Below, in pieces: positions 7,444 to 16,577 of a DNA stretch of 64,000 nt (its first letter is position 1; each line of letters begins with the position of its first letter). The notes under the pieces were generated by a model, which saw nothing but the letters and a program-made list of their open reading frames with translations, was not told where the DNA came from and did not search any database. Origin of the DNA: Paraburkholderia phosphatilytica (lineage in GTDB: Bacteria > Pseudomonadota > Gammaproteobacteria > Burkholderiales > Burkholderiaceae); NCBI RefSeq assembly GCF_003443895.1, contig NZ_QQOA01000006.1:1-64000 (forward strand), in the 5' to 3' direction. Position numbers and translations under genes: made by a program.

Positions 7444-9342
7444 ATGTCTTCATCCGCTACCCAGACCCTGCAGAAAAACTCCAGCGCCGCGACGGGCCTC
7501 GTGCTCGGCGCGATCGGCGTCGTGTTCGGCGACATCGGCACGAGTCCGCTCTACACGCTGCGTGAATGCCTGAAAGCCGCGGGCGGCGTGAGCCAGATCA
7601 ACGTGTTCGGCATCGTGTCGTTGATCCTGTGGTCGATCGTCGTCGTCGTCACGCTGAAGTACGTGAGCTTCGTGATGCGCGCGGACAACGAGGGCGAAGG
7701 CGGCATTCTCGCGCTGACCGCGCTCGCGTCCGGCGTCGCGCCCGCCAGATTGCGCAACGTGCTGCTCACGCTCGGCGTGTTCGGCGCGGCGATGTTCTAC
7801 GGCGACTCGATGATCACGCCGGCGATCTCGGTGATCTCCGCGGTGGAAGGCGTGACGCTCGTCGACGCGAAACTCACTGCGTGGATCGTGCCGATTTCGC
7901 TCGTGATCCTGACGGGTCTCTTCAAGCTGCAGAAGCGCGGTACCGCGGCAGTCGGCAAGCTGTTCGGTCCGATCATGGTGCTGTGGTTCGCGACGCTCGC
8001 GGTGCTCGGCCTGCTGCATATCGCGTCGCATCCGGCCATCGTCGCCGCGGTGTCGCCGCTCTATGCGATCGGCTTCGTCGCGCACGCGCCGGGCACGGCG
8101 TTCGTCGTGCTGGGTTCGGTGTTTCTCGCGCTGACGGGCGGCGAGGCGCTGTACGCGGACATGGGTCACTTCGGCAAGCGGCCGATCCGCGCCGCGTGGC
8201 TGATCCTCGTGCTGCCGAGCCTGCTGCTCAATTACTTCGGCCAGGGCGCGCTGGTGCTCGAGCGGCCCAAGGCCATCGCGCAGCCGTTCTTCGAATCGGC
8301 GCCGGACTGGGCGCTCGTGCCGCTCGTCGTGCTCGCGACGGCGGCCACGATCATCGCGTCGCAGGCGGTGATTTCGGGCGCGTTCTCGATGACGAAGCAG
8401 GCGGTGCAGCTGGGCTTTCTGCCGCGCATTCCGGTGGTCCACACGTCGACCGAAGAGATGGGGCAGATCTACGTGCCGTTCATCAACATCTCGCTGTATG
8501 CGGCGGTGGTGTTCCTCGTCGTGTTCTTCAAGTCGTCCGATAATCTCGCGGCCGCGTACGGCATCGCGGTCGCGTCGACGATGCTGCTGACCACGCTGCT
8601 GATGTACTTCATCACGCATTGTCTGTGGCACTGGAAGCCGATCGCGACGTTCGTCGTGATCGGGCCGCTCGCGCTCGTCGACGCGGTGTTCGTGTCGAGC
8701 AACGTCGGCAAGGTGATGGACGGCGGCTGGTTCCCGCTGCTCGCGGGCGGCGCGCTCTTCACGATCATGACCACGTGGCACCGCGGCCGCGAACTGATGG
8801 TGGACATGATGAAGTCGGGGAACATTCCGCTCGCCGATCTGATCCGTTCGCTCTGCGGCGGCTCGCATCCGCCGCCGCGCATCGACGGCACCGCGGTGTT
8901 TCCGGGCGGCGTGGAAGGCATGACGCCTTCCGCGTTCATGCACAACCTGAAGCACAACCGCGTGATGCACCGGACCAACATTTTCCTCGCGGGTTCGACG
9001 GAGAACGTGCCGCATGTGCCTGACGATCACAAGACGGTCGTCGAGGATCTCGGCCACGGCTGCTATTCGGTGTCGGTGAAGCACGGCTTCATGGAGATTC
9101 CGAACATCCCGACGATCCTGCAGCTCGTCGCGAAGCAGATCCCGGAGTGGGAGTACGAACCCGCGGACACGTCGTTCTTCCTCGCGCGCGACACGGTGAT
9201 CGCCACCGGACAGAGCGGCGCGATGTCGCTATGGCGCGAGAAGCTGTTCGCTTTCCTCGGACGCAACGCGGCGCAGGCTGCGGAGTATTACAGCCTGCCG
9301 GCAAACCGCGTGGTGGAGATGGGTGGGCAGATCAACCTGTAG
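7444..9342 (+). CDS. kup: Kup low-affinity potassium uptake protein
   Basis: A 632-residue potassium/proton symporter of the KUP/HAK/KT family (E. coli Kup has 622). The N-terminus holds AAIGVVFGDIGTSPLYTLRE-type residues around 25-45 and the GDSMITPAISV motif near residue 120. About twelve transmembrane helices precede a cytosolic C-terminal domain beginning near residue 445. The start at 7444 (MSSSATQ) was chosen because it gives the family length; in-frame ATGs at 7369 and 7414 would add unconserved residues. The gene stands alone and likely supports constitutive potassium uptake. Confidence 0.93.
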   Translation: MSSSATQTLQKNSSAATGLVLGAIGVVFGDIGTSPLYTLRECLKAAGGVSQINVFGIVSLILWSIVVVVTLKYVSFVMRADNEGEGGILALTALASGVAPARLRNVLLTLGVFGAAMFYGDSMITPAISVISAVEGVTLVDAKLTAWIVPISLVILTGLFKLQKRGTAAVGKLFGPIMVLWFATLAVLGLLHIASHPAIVAAVSPLYAIGFVAHAPGTAFVVLGSVFLALTGGEALYADMGHFGKRPIRAAWLILVLPSLLLNYFGQGALVLERPKAIAQPFFESAPDWALVPLVVLATAATIIASQAVISGAFSMTKQAVQLGFLPRIPVVHTSTEEMGQIYVPFINISLYAAVVFLVVFFKSSDNLAAAYGIAVASTMLLTTLLMYFITHCLWHWKPIATFVVIGPLALVDAVFVSSNVGKVMDGGWFPLLAGGALFTIMTTWHRGRELMVDMMKSGNIPLADLIRSLCGGSHPPPRIDGTAVFPGGVEGMTPSAFMHNLKHNRVMHRTNIFLAGSTENVPHVPDDHKTVVEDLGHGCYSVSVKHGFMEIPNIPTILQLVAKQIPEWEYEPADTSFFLARDTVIATGQSGAMSLWREKLFAFLGRNAAQAAEYYSLPANRVVEMGGQINL

Positions 9343-9380
9343 CGGTCGATCTGCTTGGGACGGTTGAGCTGCGGGTGGGG

Positions 9381-9548
9381 TCAGTGGATACGGAAATTGC
9401 CGACCACGCCGACCCCGACAGCGGGCGCCGCGTAGTATGCCGGCGCGGGGTAGTAGCCATAGCCGTACGCGGGATAGCCGTACGGCGCGACGACGCAACC
9501 GGCAAGGCCCGCCACGGCCAGTGCAACGACGACAAGCAGTCTGATCAC
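9381..9548 (-). CDS. small Tyr/Pro-rich lipoprotein
   Basis: A 55-residue protein starting at a GTG at 9548 preceded by GGAGA in the transcript. The signal sequence ends in a LAGC lipobox (Cys18). The short mature part has a repetitive YGYPAYGYGYYPAP tract and ends VGNFRIH. Such small Tyr-rich lipoproteins are common in Burkholderiaceae and have no known function. A strong hairpin with a T tract lies in the upstream region on the same strand (9603-9632), so expression may be attenuated. Confidence 0.6.
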   Translation of the reverse strand: MIRLLVVVALAVAGLAGCVVAPYGYPAYGYGYYPAPAYYAAPAVGVGVVGNFRIH

Positions 9549-9602
9549 AACGTTCTCCAGCGTCGTGGTGCTTCGGTCGAAGCCACGCACAAAAGCGACG
9601 GA

Positions 9603-9632
9603 CAAAAAGCGGCCCATCTCGAAGGATGGGCC
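9603..9632 (-). terminator. intrinsic terminator or attenuator
   Basis: Perfect 8-bp stem GGCCCATC / GATGGGCC (9611-9618 and 9625-9632) with a 6-base loop. On the minus strand it is followed by GCTTTTTG (A run at 9604-9608). It lies upstream of the small lipoprotein gene on the same strand, so it would stop transcripts begun further right: either a short untranslated RNA or a leader. Confidence 0.55.
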
Positions 9633-9867
9633 AGATACAGGGGATCTAACAAGCGCCTCGGGGGAGAGGCGATTCGAGTGTAGAAGGTATTCCCCGGCAA
9701 TCGGTTTCAGCCGCATTTACACGTGTTACCTGGTGTGACCAGGGCGCGGCATGCTGACCGTCGCGGCGCCCTTCGCCGCGCCTTGAAATCCCGCGCAACG
9801 CACCGCCCGGCGCGGCTCTTCGCGCGGGCCCGCGCTTCATGTGCCGGCCGGACGCGCTTTGCGCCTC

Positions 9868-9885
9868 TGTAATCCGTTACACCGG
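9868..9885. promoter_or_regulatory. inverted repeat with GTTACACCGG motif
   Basis: TGTAA-TCCG-TTACA (9868-9881) is a perfect dyad overlapping CCGTTACACCGG. It sits about 130 bases upstream of the oligopeptidase start. The same 12-mer recurs in inverted orientation at 16439-16450. A regulator-binding site is inferred; the protein is unknown. Confidence 0.35.
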
Positions 9886-10014
9886 TGAAATCTTTGGAAC
9901 GATTCGCAGCGCATGACTACGTGTATTCGTGGTCCGGCCGCGGTTTTTGATCGCTATTGTTGCGTGCGATCACTCGCGGTAATCTTGCCGCGCCTCGTTA
10001 CCCGAAGAGCTCAG

Positions 10015-12207
10015 ATGAAAGCAATCACAACCGTTCTTGCCGTGACGCTCGCCACCAGCCTCGCCGCCGCGGCCATCACCACATTCGCGGCCGATGGGCC
10101 GCCGGTCGCGCCGGTGCGGCCGGTCACGACGACCTATTTCGGCACCGCAGTCGTCGACAACTACCGGTACATGGAGAACCTGAAGGACCCCGAGGTGCAG
10201 GCGTGGATGAAGGCGCAGGCGGGCTACACGCGCAAGGTGCTCGACCGCATTCCCGGCCGTAACGCGCTCGCGAAGCAGATCCAGAACCTGATGGCGGGCG
10301 ACCTGACGCGCGACGAATTCACGCGCCGCGGCAATCGTCTGTTCTACCGGCTGATGGACCCGGGCAGCAATCTGCCGAAGCTCGCGTGGCGCGACGGCAT
10401 GAACGGCGAAGAGCACGTCGTGGTCGATCCGGCGAAGCTCGCGACGGACAGCGCGCACCACTACGCGCTCGACTGGTACTCGCCGTCGTGGGATGGACGC
10501 TACGTCGCGTACGGCGTGTCCGAGGGCGGCTCGGAAAAGAGCGTGCTGCATGTGATGGACCTGCAGACCGGCACGCAGCTCGCCGAATCGATTGACCGCA
10601 CGAGCGACTGCATCGTGTCGTGGCGCAGCGACAACCGTTCGTTCTTCTACCTGCGCTATCCGAAGGCGGGCCCCGACACGCCGCCCGCGTTGAGCGAGTA
10701 CAACGCGGTGACGTTCGTGCACACGCTCGGCGAGCATACCGATGGCGAAGGCGACGAAGCGGTGTTCGGCCGCGGCGTCTCCGCGAAGGTCGACGTGCCG
10801 GAAGGCCAGGGCGCGTACGTGCTGCTGTCGCCGGACTCGCAGTACGCGGTCGCGGTGCTCAACCACAACATGGACAACAACCCGAACACGTTCTACGTGG
10901 CGCCGCTCGATCGCATTCATGGCGCCGATACGCCGTGGCAGAAGATCGCGGACCCGCAGGACGGCGTGACCGACGTGCAGCTGCGCGGCGACCGTCTGTA
11001 CTTGCTCACGGAGAAGGGCGCGTCGCGCTTCCAGATCCTGTCTACTTCGGCCGCGCATCCGGACATCGCGCATGCGGATGCGATCGTGCCGGAAGGGCCG
11101 AACGTGATCGACGCGTTCACGCTCGCGAAAGATTCGATCTACGTGGGCGAACGCGCGGGCGCGAGCTTCCAGCTGCTACGCGTGTCGTTCGACGGCAAGA
11201 CGAGCACCAACGTCGCGCTGCCGTTCTCGGGCACCGTGCGCGATCTGAGCGCCGATCCGCGCGATACCGGCGTGATGTTCAATCTGCAGGGCTGGGTGAA
11301 GGCGCCGCGTGAAGTCGCGTTCGATCCGGCGGTGAACGAGAACGCGGCGATCGATACCGGCCTCGTGCCGCCGTCGAAGCTGGAATCCGATGCCTACGAA
11401 GCGCACGACGAATACGCGGTGAGTTACGACGGCACGCGCATCCCGGTGTCGGTGATTTCGAAGAAGGGCATTGCGCATGATGGCTCGCATGCGACCATCG
11501 TGTTCGGCTACGGCAGCTACGGGCTTTCGATGGATCCGGTGTACCGGCCGCAGTGGCAGGCATGGCTCGACCAGGGCGGCATCGTCGCGGTGTCGCACAT
11601 GCGCGGCGGCGGCGAGTACGGCGACGCATGGCATCGCGCCGGACAGAAGCGGTGGAAGATCAACACGATGCTCGATTTCGTCGCGTCGGCGCAGTACATG
11701 ATCGATCAGCACTACACGCAATCGAAGTATCTCGCGGCGAACAGCGCGAGCGCGGGCGGCATCGTGATGGGCGGCGCGATGAGCATCGACCCGGGCCTCT
11801 TCCGCGTGGTGCTCGACGACGTCGGGCTATCCGATGCGCTGCGTTTCGAGACTGAACCGAACGGTCCGCCGAACGTGCCGGAGATGGGCTCGAGTTCCGA
11901 CGAAGCGGGTTTTCACGGGCTCTATGCGATGAGCGCGTACGCGCATATCCATGACGGCACGCCGTATCCGGCGATCATGTTCACGACCGGCGCGAACGAT
12001 CCGCGCGTGTCGCCGTGGCACATGCTGAAGATGGCGGCGCGCGTGCAGGCCGCGACCAGCAGCAAGCGTCCGGTGCTGTTGCGGATCGATTACGACGCCG
12101 GTCACGGCATCGGTTCGAGCGTGTCGCAGCGCGCCAATCTGCTGGCGGACGAGTGGGCGTTCGCGCTGTGGCAGATGGGCAAGCCGGGCTTCCAGCCGAA
12201 GCACTGA
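10015..12207 (+). CDS. secreted S9-family prolyl oligopeptidase
   Basis: A 730-residue serine peptidase with an N-terminal signal peptide (MKAITTVLAVTLATSLAAAA). An S9 N-terminal seven-bladed propeller (residues about 40-450) precedes the alpha/beta-hydrolase domain. The catalytic triad can be read as Ser579 in NSASAGG, Asp662 in GANDPRV and His697 in DAGHGIG. The usual GGSNGG nucleophile elbow is altered to SASAGG but keeps the Ser and following Gly-Gly. The signal peptide implies periplasmic cleavage of short peptides after Pro or basic residues. The ATG at 10015 gives the signal peptide; the frame is open back to 9913. Confidence 0.88.
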   Translation: MKAITTVLAVTLATSLAAAAITTFAADGPPVAPVRPVTTTYFGTAVVDNYRYMENLKDPEVQAWMKAQAGYTRKVLDRIPGRNALAKQIQNLMAGDLTRDEFTRRGNRLFYRLMDPGSNLPKLAWRDGMNGEEHVVVDPAKLATDSAHHYALDWYSPSWDGRYVAYGVSEGGSEKSVLHVMDLQTGTQLAESIDRTSDCIVSWRSDNRSFFYLRYPKAGPDTPPALSEYNAVTFVHTLGEHTDGEGDEAVFGRGVSAKVDVPEGQGAYVLLSPDSQYAVAVLNHNMDNNPNTFYVAPLDRIHGADTPWQKIADPQDGVTDVQLRGDRLYLLTEKGASRFQILSTSAAHPDIAHADAIVPEGPNVIDAFTLAKDSIYVGERAGASFQLLRVSFDGKTSTNVALPFSGTVRDLSADPRDTGVMFNLQGWVKAPREVAFDPAVNENAAIDTGLVPPSKLESDAYEAHDEYAVSYDGTRIPVSVISKKGIAHDGSHATIVFGYGSYGLSMDPVYRPQWQAWLDQGGIVAVSHMRGGGEYGDAWHRAGQKRWKINTMLDFVASAQYMIDQHYTQSKYLAANSASAGGIVMGGAMSIDPGLFRVVLDDVGLSDALRFETEPNGPPNVPEMGSSSDEAGFHGLYAMSAYAHIHDGTPYPAIMFTTGANDPRVSPWHMLKMAARVQAATSSKRPVLLRIDYDAGHGIGSSVSQRANLLADEWAFALWQMGKPGFQPKH

Positions 12208-12233
12208 GCGTTGCAGGGACCTTAACAGGGACC

Positions 12234-14588
12234 TCAGCGGGACGTCGGCGTGATCGCCGCGTCCTGTTCGTCCTCAAAAAGCCACAGGCGCTCGCGATCC
12301 GGCAGCGCGTGCAGCCGCGCCGCGAATTCCGCCGCGCCGACGGGCCGCCCGAACAGATAACCCTGCATGCGGTCGCAGCCGATGCCGCGCAGAAACACGG
12401 CTTGTTCGGCCGTTTCCACGCCTTCCGCGGTGACGCTCATCCCCAGCGAATGCGCCATCGCGACGACGGCCTGAGTGATCCCGACCGAATCGCGATGCGT
12501 CGGCAGACCGGCGACGAACGAGCGGTCCACCTTCAGGTTGCGCAGCGGAAAGCGGTGCAGATACGACAGCGACGAATAGCCGGTGCCGAAGTCGTCGAGC
12601 GACACGCGCACGCCCATTGCGGTGAGCGCGGTGAGGGTGGGCAGCACGGCGCGCGGCTCGCCCATCAGCAGGCCTTCGGTGATCTCGAGTTCGAGCCCGG
12701 TGGGTTCCAGGCTGTAACGTGCAAGACAGTTGGCGATGTGGTCGACGAGCCCGCCATCGAACTGGCGCGGCGACAGGTTCACTGAAATGGCCAGGTTGGG
12801 CGCGAGCGAACGGCGCCATTCGGCGATCTGCTCGCACGCGCGCTCCAGCACCCATGAGCCGATCTCGACGATCATGCCGGTGTCTTCCGCGACCGGAATG
12901 AATTCGGCGGGCGACACGGTGCCGTGCTCTTCGCTGCGCCAGCGCAGCAGCGCTTCGGCGCCGATGATGCGGCCGCTCGCGCCTTCGACGATCGGCTGCC
13001 ATGCGAGCGACAGCTCGCGGTTCGGCAGCGCGCGGCGCAGCGACTGCTCGATCGCGAAACGCCGCTGCAGATGCCGGTTCAGCTCGGCGCTGAAGAACTG
13101 GTAGTCGTTGCGGCCGCACTGCTTCGCGTAGTACATCGCGGAGTCGGCGTGGCGCATCAGCGTGAGCGCGTCGGTGCCGTCGTCGGGATAGAGGCTGATG
13201 CCGATCGACGCGCTCAGATAGTATTCATTGCCCGCCACCGCGAGCGGTTTCGCGATCGTGTCGAGCACCTGCTGCGCGAGCTTGATGAGGCTCGCCGCAT
13301 CCGGGTAATCGCTCACCGCGATCACGAACTCGTCGCCGCCCACGCGCGCGAGCGTGTCGTGTGTGCCGACGCATGACGTGAGGCGCTGCGCGATATTGCG
13401 CAGCAACGCATCGCCGGCTTCGTGGCCCGCGGTGTCGTTGACCTTCTTGAAGCCGTCGAGATCGATGAAGAGCACCGCCATCCGTTCGGTCGGACGGCTC
13501 GCGTTGCCGTTCGCCGCCGGCTCCAGCAACGCGCGCATGCGGTCCGCAAGATAGGCGCGATTGAAGAGCCCAGTCAGCGAATCGTGCGTCGCGAGCCAGG
13601 TGAGCTGGCGCTGCGCTTCGCGCACGGGGCCGATATCGGTGAACGAGATCAGCAGCGCGGTGGCGCCGGCGTCGCCCGGCTTCACGATCGGCACGGCGTT
13701 TTCGACGATCCACAGCATGTCGCCGCTGACGAGCTCGATGCCGAGCGTCACGCCGAGCTGCGGCTGGCCGCTCGCGAGCGCGCGCTTCGACGGGCGTTCC
13801 TCGGGGCGCATCGGCGTGCCGTCTTCGTACACCGCACGGCGCAGCACCGTTTCGATCGGCTGGCCGACGATGTTGGCCGGCGCGCGCAGGATGCGCTGCG
13901 CACTGGGATTGCACGCGAGCACGATGCCGTCGTGCGACTGCACGACGATGCCTTCATTCAGGTTGTCGACGACGAGCCGGTGATGTTCCTCGCTCTGCGC
14001 GAGCCGCTGCACCATCGCGTTGCGCTGGACCGCGAGGCCGACGCTGCGGCCGATGTCGCGCAGGATCGCTTCTTCGGCAGGGCTGGGACGGCGCGGCCGG
14101 CCGTGATAGACGGCGAACGCGCCCGCGACGATGCCGGCGTCGCTCTCGAACGGCACCGACCAGCACGCGCGCAGGCCGAACGGCAGCGCGATCGCGCAGT
14201 AATCGGCCCACAGCGGATCGGTCTCGATGTCTTCGACGACGACGAGGCGCCGCTCGTAGATTGCGGTGCCGCACGAGCCGGCGCGCGGCCCGATCGCGAG
14301 GCCATCGAGCGCGCGGCTGTATTCCTTCGGCAACGAAGGCGCGCTGCCGACGTGCACGTGCACCCCGTCTGCGTCGAGCAGCAGGATCGAACAGTGCACG
14401 CCATCGCCGAGCAGCGTCTCGGCGCGGCTGCATACCTCCGTGAGCAGGTCGTGAAGCGGCGCATTTGCGGCCAGCAGCCGCCACATGCTGCGCTCCGAGG
14501 CGAGCACCTGCTCCGCCAGCCCGGACGGATACGGCATTCCCTCGGATGCGGCGATCACGGCCTTATCGGCTCTGTGTTCATCCGTCAT
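12234..14588 (-). CDS. GAF-PAS-GGDEF-EAL cyclic di-GMP signalling protein
   Basis: A 784-residue soluble regulator. Order: GAF (about 30-195), PAS (about 200-320), GGDEF (about 330-490) and EAL (about 505-770). The cyclase motif RVGGDEF (GGDEF 417-421) is intact. The RxxD product-inhibition site is not: the expected Arg is Gly, although the Asp (in THDT) is kept. The phosphodiesterase keeps EALLRW (Glu545) and DDFGTGYSS (665-673). Both activities are possible, with GAF and PAS as the sensory input. It converges on the oligopeptidase gene with 26 bases between them. No membrane segments. Confidence 0.9.
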   Translation of the reverse strand: MTDEHRADKAVIAASEGMPYPSGLAEQVLASERSMWRLLAANAPLHDLLTEVCSRAETLLGDGVHCSILLLDADGVHVHVGSAPSLPKEYSRALDGLAIGPRAGSCGTAIYERRLVVVEDIETDPLWADYCAIALPFGLRACWSVPFESDAGIVAGAFAVYHGRPRRPSPAEEAILRDIGRSVGLAVQRNAMVQRLAQSEEHHRLVVDNLNEGIVVQSHDGIVLACNPSAQRILRAPANIVGQPIETVLRRAVYEDGTPMRPEERPSKRALASGQPQLGVTLGIELVSGDMLWIVENAVPIVKPGDAGATALLISFTDIGPVREAQRQLTWLATHDSLTGLFNRAYLADRMRALLEPAANGNASRPTERMAVLFIDLDGFKKVNDTAGHEAGDALLRNIAQRLTSCVGTHDTLARVGGDEFVIAVSDYPDAASLIKLAQQVLDTIAKPLAVAGNEYYLSASIGISLYPDDGTDALTLMRHADSAMYYAKQCGRNDYQFFSAELNRHLQRRFAIEQSLRRALPNRELSLAWQPIVEGASGRIIGAEALLRWRSEEHGTVSPAEFIPVAEDTGMIVEIGSWVLERACEQIAEWRRSLAPNLAISVNLSPRQFDGGLVDHIANCLARYSLEPTGLELEITEGLLMGEPRAVLPTLTALTAMGVRVSLDDFGTGYSSLSYLHRFPLRNLKVDRSFVAGLPTHRDSVGITQAVVAMAHSLGMSVTAEGVETAEQAVFLRGIGCDRMQGYLFGRPVGAAEFAARLHALPDRERLWLFEDEQDAAITPTSR

Positions 14589-14810
14589 GTGCGTTCTCCC
14601 AACGGCACAAACGGCAGATTTCTCTCGGAACCTTACTGGTGTTTACCCCGAGCACCCGTCCGTCAACGCGCGTGACGCATTCGCCAGACGCAGCAAACGG
14701 CGAACCCGCTCGGGGGGAGACCATTGTGCACCCGCGATGGGACGAAAAAAAGAAACCTGTGAGGTGCGGCGTACGGTGCCGTGGAACGACGCGCGGCGCC
14801 GTGCTGCCGG

Positions 14811-15377
14811 TCAGAAGAGCCGCGGCGTGCCGACCCAGACGACGAGCGCTTCCGTGTCCGCGACGTTGGCCCAGCTGTGCGGCAGCATCGAGCTGAAATG
14901 CGCGCTGTCGCCGGATTTCAGCGTGAAGGTCTCGCCTTCGATCGTCAGCGAGACCTCGCCGGTCAGGACGTAGATGAATTCCTCGTCGGCGTCGGTCGCG
15001 ACGTCGGTGTGCGGTTGGCCTGGGGCCATCCGCACGAGCAGTGTTTCGAGCTGGCGGCCGGCGGTTTCGCTGGTGAGGCGCGCAAAGCGCGTCGGGGAAT
15101 CGGTAAAGCCGAAAAAGCTCAGCTGCTCACCGCGCCGCACGGACTGCGCCTCGCTCGGCGTGCCGACGAAGTACGGCAGACTCGCGCCGAGCGCCGACGC
15201 GATACCGCGCAGCGAATTCAGCGATGGCGTGGCGTGACCGCGCTCCACCTGCGACAGAAAGCCTTTCGAAATACCGGCCGCGCTCGCGGTGGCGTCGAGC
15301 GTGAGCTTCAGGCGCTGACGCAGCGCGCGGATCTTGCTGCCGATCGTGAGGTTGGACGCTTCGCTGTGGGCTTGCAT
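14811..15377 (-). CDS. XRE-family regulator with C-terminal cupin domain
   Basis: A 188-residue transcription factor. Residues about 11-65 form an HTH_3 domain (IGSKIRALRQRLKLTLDA then SKGFLSQVERG). Residues about 115-185 form a cupin_2 ligand pocket with the PGQPHTD and GDSAHF segments. This is the architecture of PuuR/SutR-like regulators of amine, amino acid or sulfur metabolism. The start at 15377 has a GGAG Shine-Dalgarno and places the HTH at the usual distance; the frame stays open further upstream. The target is not evident from the neighbours. Confidence 0.85.
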   Translation of the reverse strand: MQAHSEASNLTIGSKIRALRQRLKLTLDATASAAGISKGFLSQVERGHATPSLNSLRGIASALGASLPYFVGTPSEAQSVRRGEQLSFFGFTDSPTRFARLTSETAGRQLETLLVRMAPGQPHTDVATDADEEFIYVLTGEVSLTIEGETFTLKSGDSAHFSSMLPHSWANVADTEALVVWVGTPRLF

Positions 15378-15453
15378 GGACTCCAGTGTGGCAGCAGCGT
15401 GCATCGCGGCCGCTTGCGGCGCGCGTAGGTTGCCAGGCGATGCGGATGCGGAC

Positions 15454-15768
15454 TTACGGGCGAGGGCTGTCACTGTCGGGCACGACGCCGAGCAGCGCGA
15501 AGGCTTCGCCAAGCTGACCGCTCTTTCGCCATTTCAGCGAACGGATATAGCAGGTCTGAATCGGCGGAAATGTGGCCGGTAAATGATTCCAGCTCTCGTG
15601 GCGCGAGGTAATCCAGAGAATCGCATTCAGAATGGCGCGAGGATTGGCTTTCGGACGACCGCCTCGCGATCTGGAATCTTCGCGAAAAAGATGTTCGACT
15701 TTCGCCCAGTCCTCATCCGGCAATGGAATGGGAATGGCGTCAGGCGCCCCGTCCTCTCGATGACTCAT
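15454..15768 (-). CDS. stand-alone transposase N-terminal-like (DUF4096-type) protein
   Basis: A 104-residue protein resembling the N-terminal domain of IS5/IS1182-type transposases: DEDWAKVEHLF, then GGRPKANPRAILNAILWI, then a Trp-containing W-x-x-LPATFPP segment and a basic SLKWRKSGQ. The DDE catalytic part is absent, no terminal inverted repeats are visible, and no second transposase ORF follows. It may be a decayed insertion-sequence remnant or a domesticated DNA-binding protein. The ATG at 15768 is chosen because homology to the domain begins soon after it. Confidence 0.55.
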   Translation of the reverse strand: MSHREDGAPDAIPIPLPDEDWAKVEHLFREDSRSRGGRPKANPRAILNAILWITSRHESWNHLPATFPPIQTCYIRSLKWRKSGQLGEAFALLGVVPDSDSPRP

Positions 15769-16172
15769 GGCGTACCTCGACCCGTCCGAAAGCAGGCAGA
15801 TAGCGCGGCTGGTGCAGCCGGCTAGCCGGTCAATCAATACAGGAAGCTCTCTGCGACATCGCCTGCGGATCGGCACAACCGGTCGCAATGGAAGACCATT
15901 GAACGCAATTCGCGATCGGGCGGAATGTCATTAATTGGGTGCTTTTGCTATTTGCGAAGATTTACGCTGCGCATTTACTTGATCCAATGCGATGCGCGAC
16001 GAAGAAAATCGCAAGCCATCTATTTACGCGATTCCGCAAATGGCAGCCATGCAGGAAATCCCTCTGTTTTTACGGCGAGGGAAGGTGAGGCGGGGAGTGG
16101 AGTGACGGAGGCGGGTTCAGGCGCGCAGGCGCCGCACCAGCATCATTGCGCGCGCAATCAGGAACGCCATGG
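15769..16172. other. intergenic region, AT-richer than surroundings
   Basis: 404 bases with no convincing gene. Base composition around 15900-16060 is noticeably more A/T than the flanks, consistent with a promoter region or an old insertion next to the transposase-like ORF. I see no complete hairpin or inverted repeat pair. Confidence 0.5.
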
Positions 16173-16361
16173 TCAGAGCTCGCCCGCGCCGCCCGATTCG
16201 TCGCTGGTCGCGAGTTCGAGCTTCATCGTTTCGCGCACGGCGTCGGCGAATTTCTGCAGCGAGTTCAGCGAGCCGCAGACGCTGTGATAGCTCTGCCTGC
16301 CGATCTGTGCGTCGAGCAAAACCTGCATGCCAGCGTCCCGGGCCATTGCGATGAGATCCAT
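16173..16361 (-). CDS. hypothetical small protein
   Basis: A 62-residue soluble protein (MDLIAMARDAGMQVLLDAQ to a SDESGGAGEL tail) that I do not recognise. An AGGGAATTC sequence directly upstream of the ATG at 16361 provides a Shine-Dalgarno site. The longer open frame to 16520 begins in non-coding-looking sequence. Its upstream region contains a perfect 10-bp inverted repeat (16389-16398 and 16439-16448), so it may be under dedicated control. Confidence 0.5.
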   Translation of the reverse strand: MDLIAMARDAGMQVLLDAQIGRQSYHSVCGSLNSLQKFADAVRETMKLELATSDESGGAGEL

Positions 16362-16388
16362 GAACGAATTCCCTGCGTTGCGTTGTCG

Positions 16389-16448
16389 GTTACACCGGGT
16401 CGGTGGCGATCCGGGGAAGTGGCCGTTGCCGGTCATGTCCGGTGTAAC
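16389..16448. promoter_or_regulatory. long inverted repeat GTTACACCGG ... CCGGTGTAAC
   Basis: Arms 16389-16398 and 16439-16448 are perfect inverted copies separated by 40 bases, upstream of the small gene starting at 16361. The motif also occurs at 9876-9885. The wide spacing suggests two operator half-sites rather than a hairpin. Confidence 0.35.
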
Positions 16449-16577
16449 GGCAATGCTGTGTATGAACCTTAGATTAAGGGGGAGTCGTTTAGAGCGATTC
16501 GTCGAACAGTGACCATTCATGGCGGGACTTCCTGCGTTGGCCGCGATGCGGCTGGATCAGGGTTTGCCCGGGCGTCG

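Larger units (their letters stand above)
9549..10014. other. intergenic region between small lipoprotein gene and oligopeptidase gene
   Basis: 466 bases without a convincing ORF. It holds an intrinsic terminator on the minus strand (9603-9632) and a TGTAA-TCCG-TTACA inverted repeat at 9868-9881. A CCGTTACACCGG motif at 9874-9885 overlaps that repeat. No tRNA or riboswitch fold was recognised. Confidence 0.6.

Noticed and set aside
15925..16287. 120-codon plus-strand frame
   Set aside because: Composition changes abruptly along it, no start signal is visible, and it overlaps a better-supported small gene on the opposite strand.
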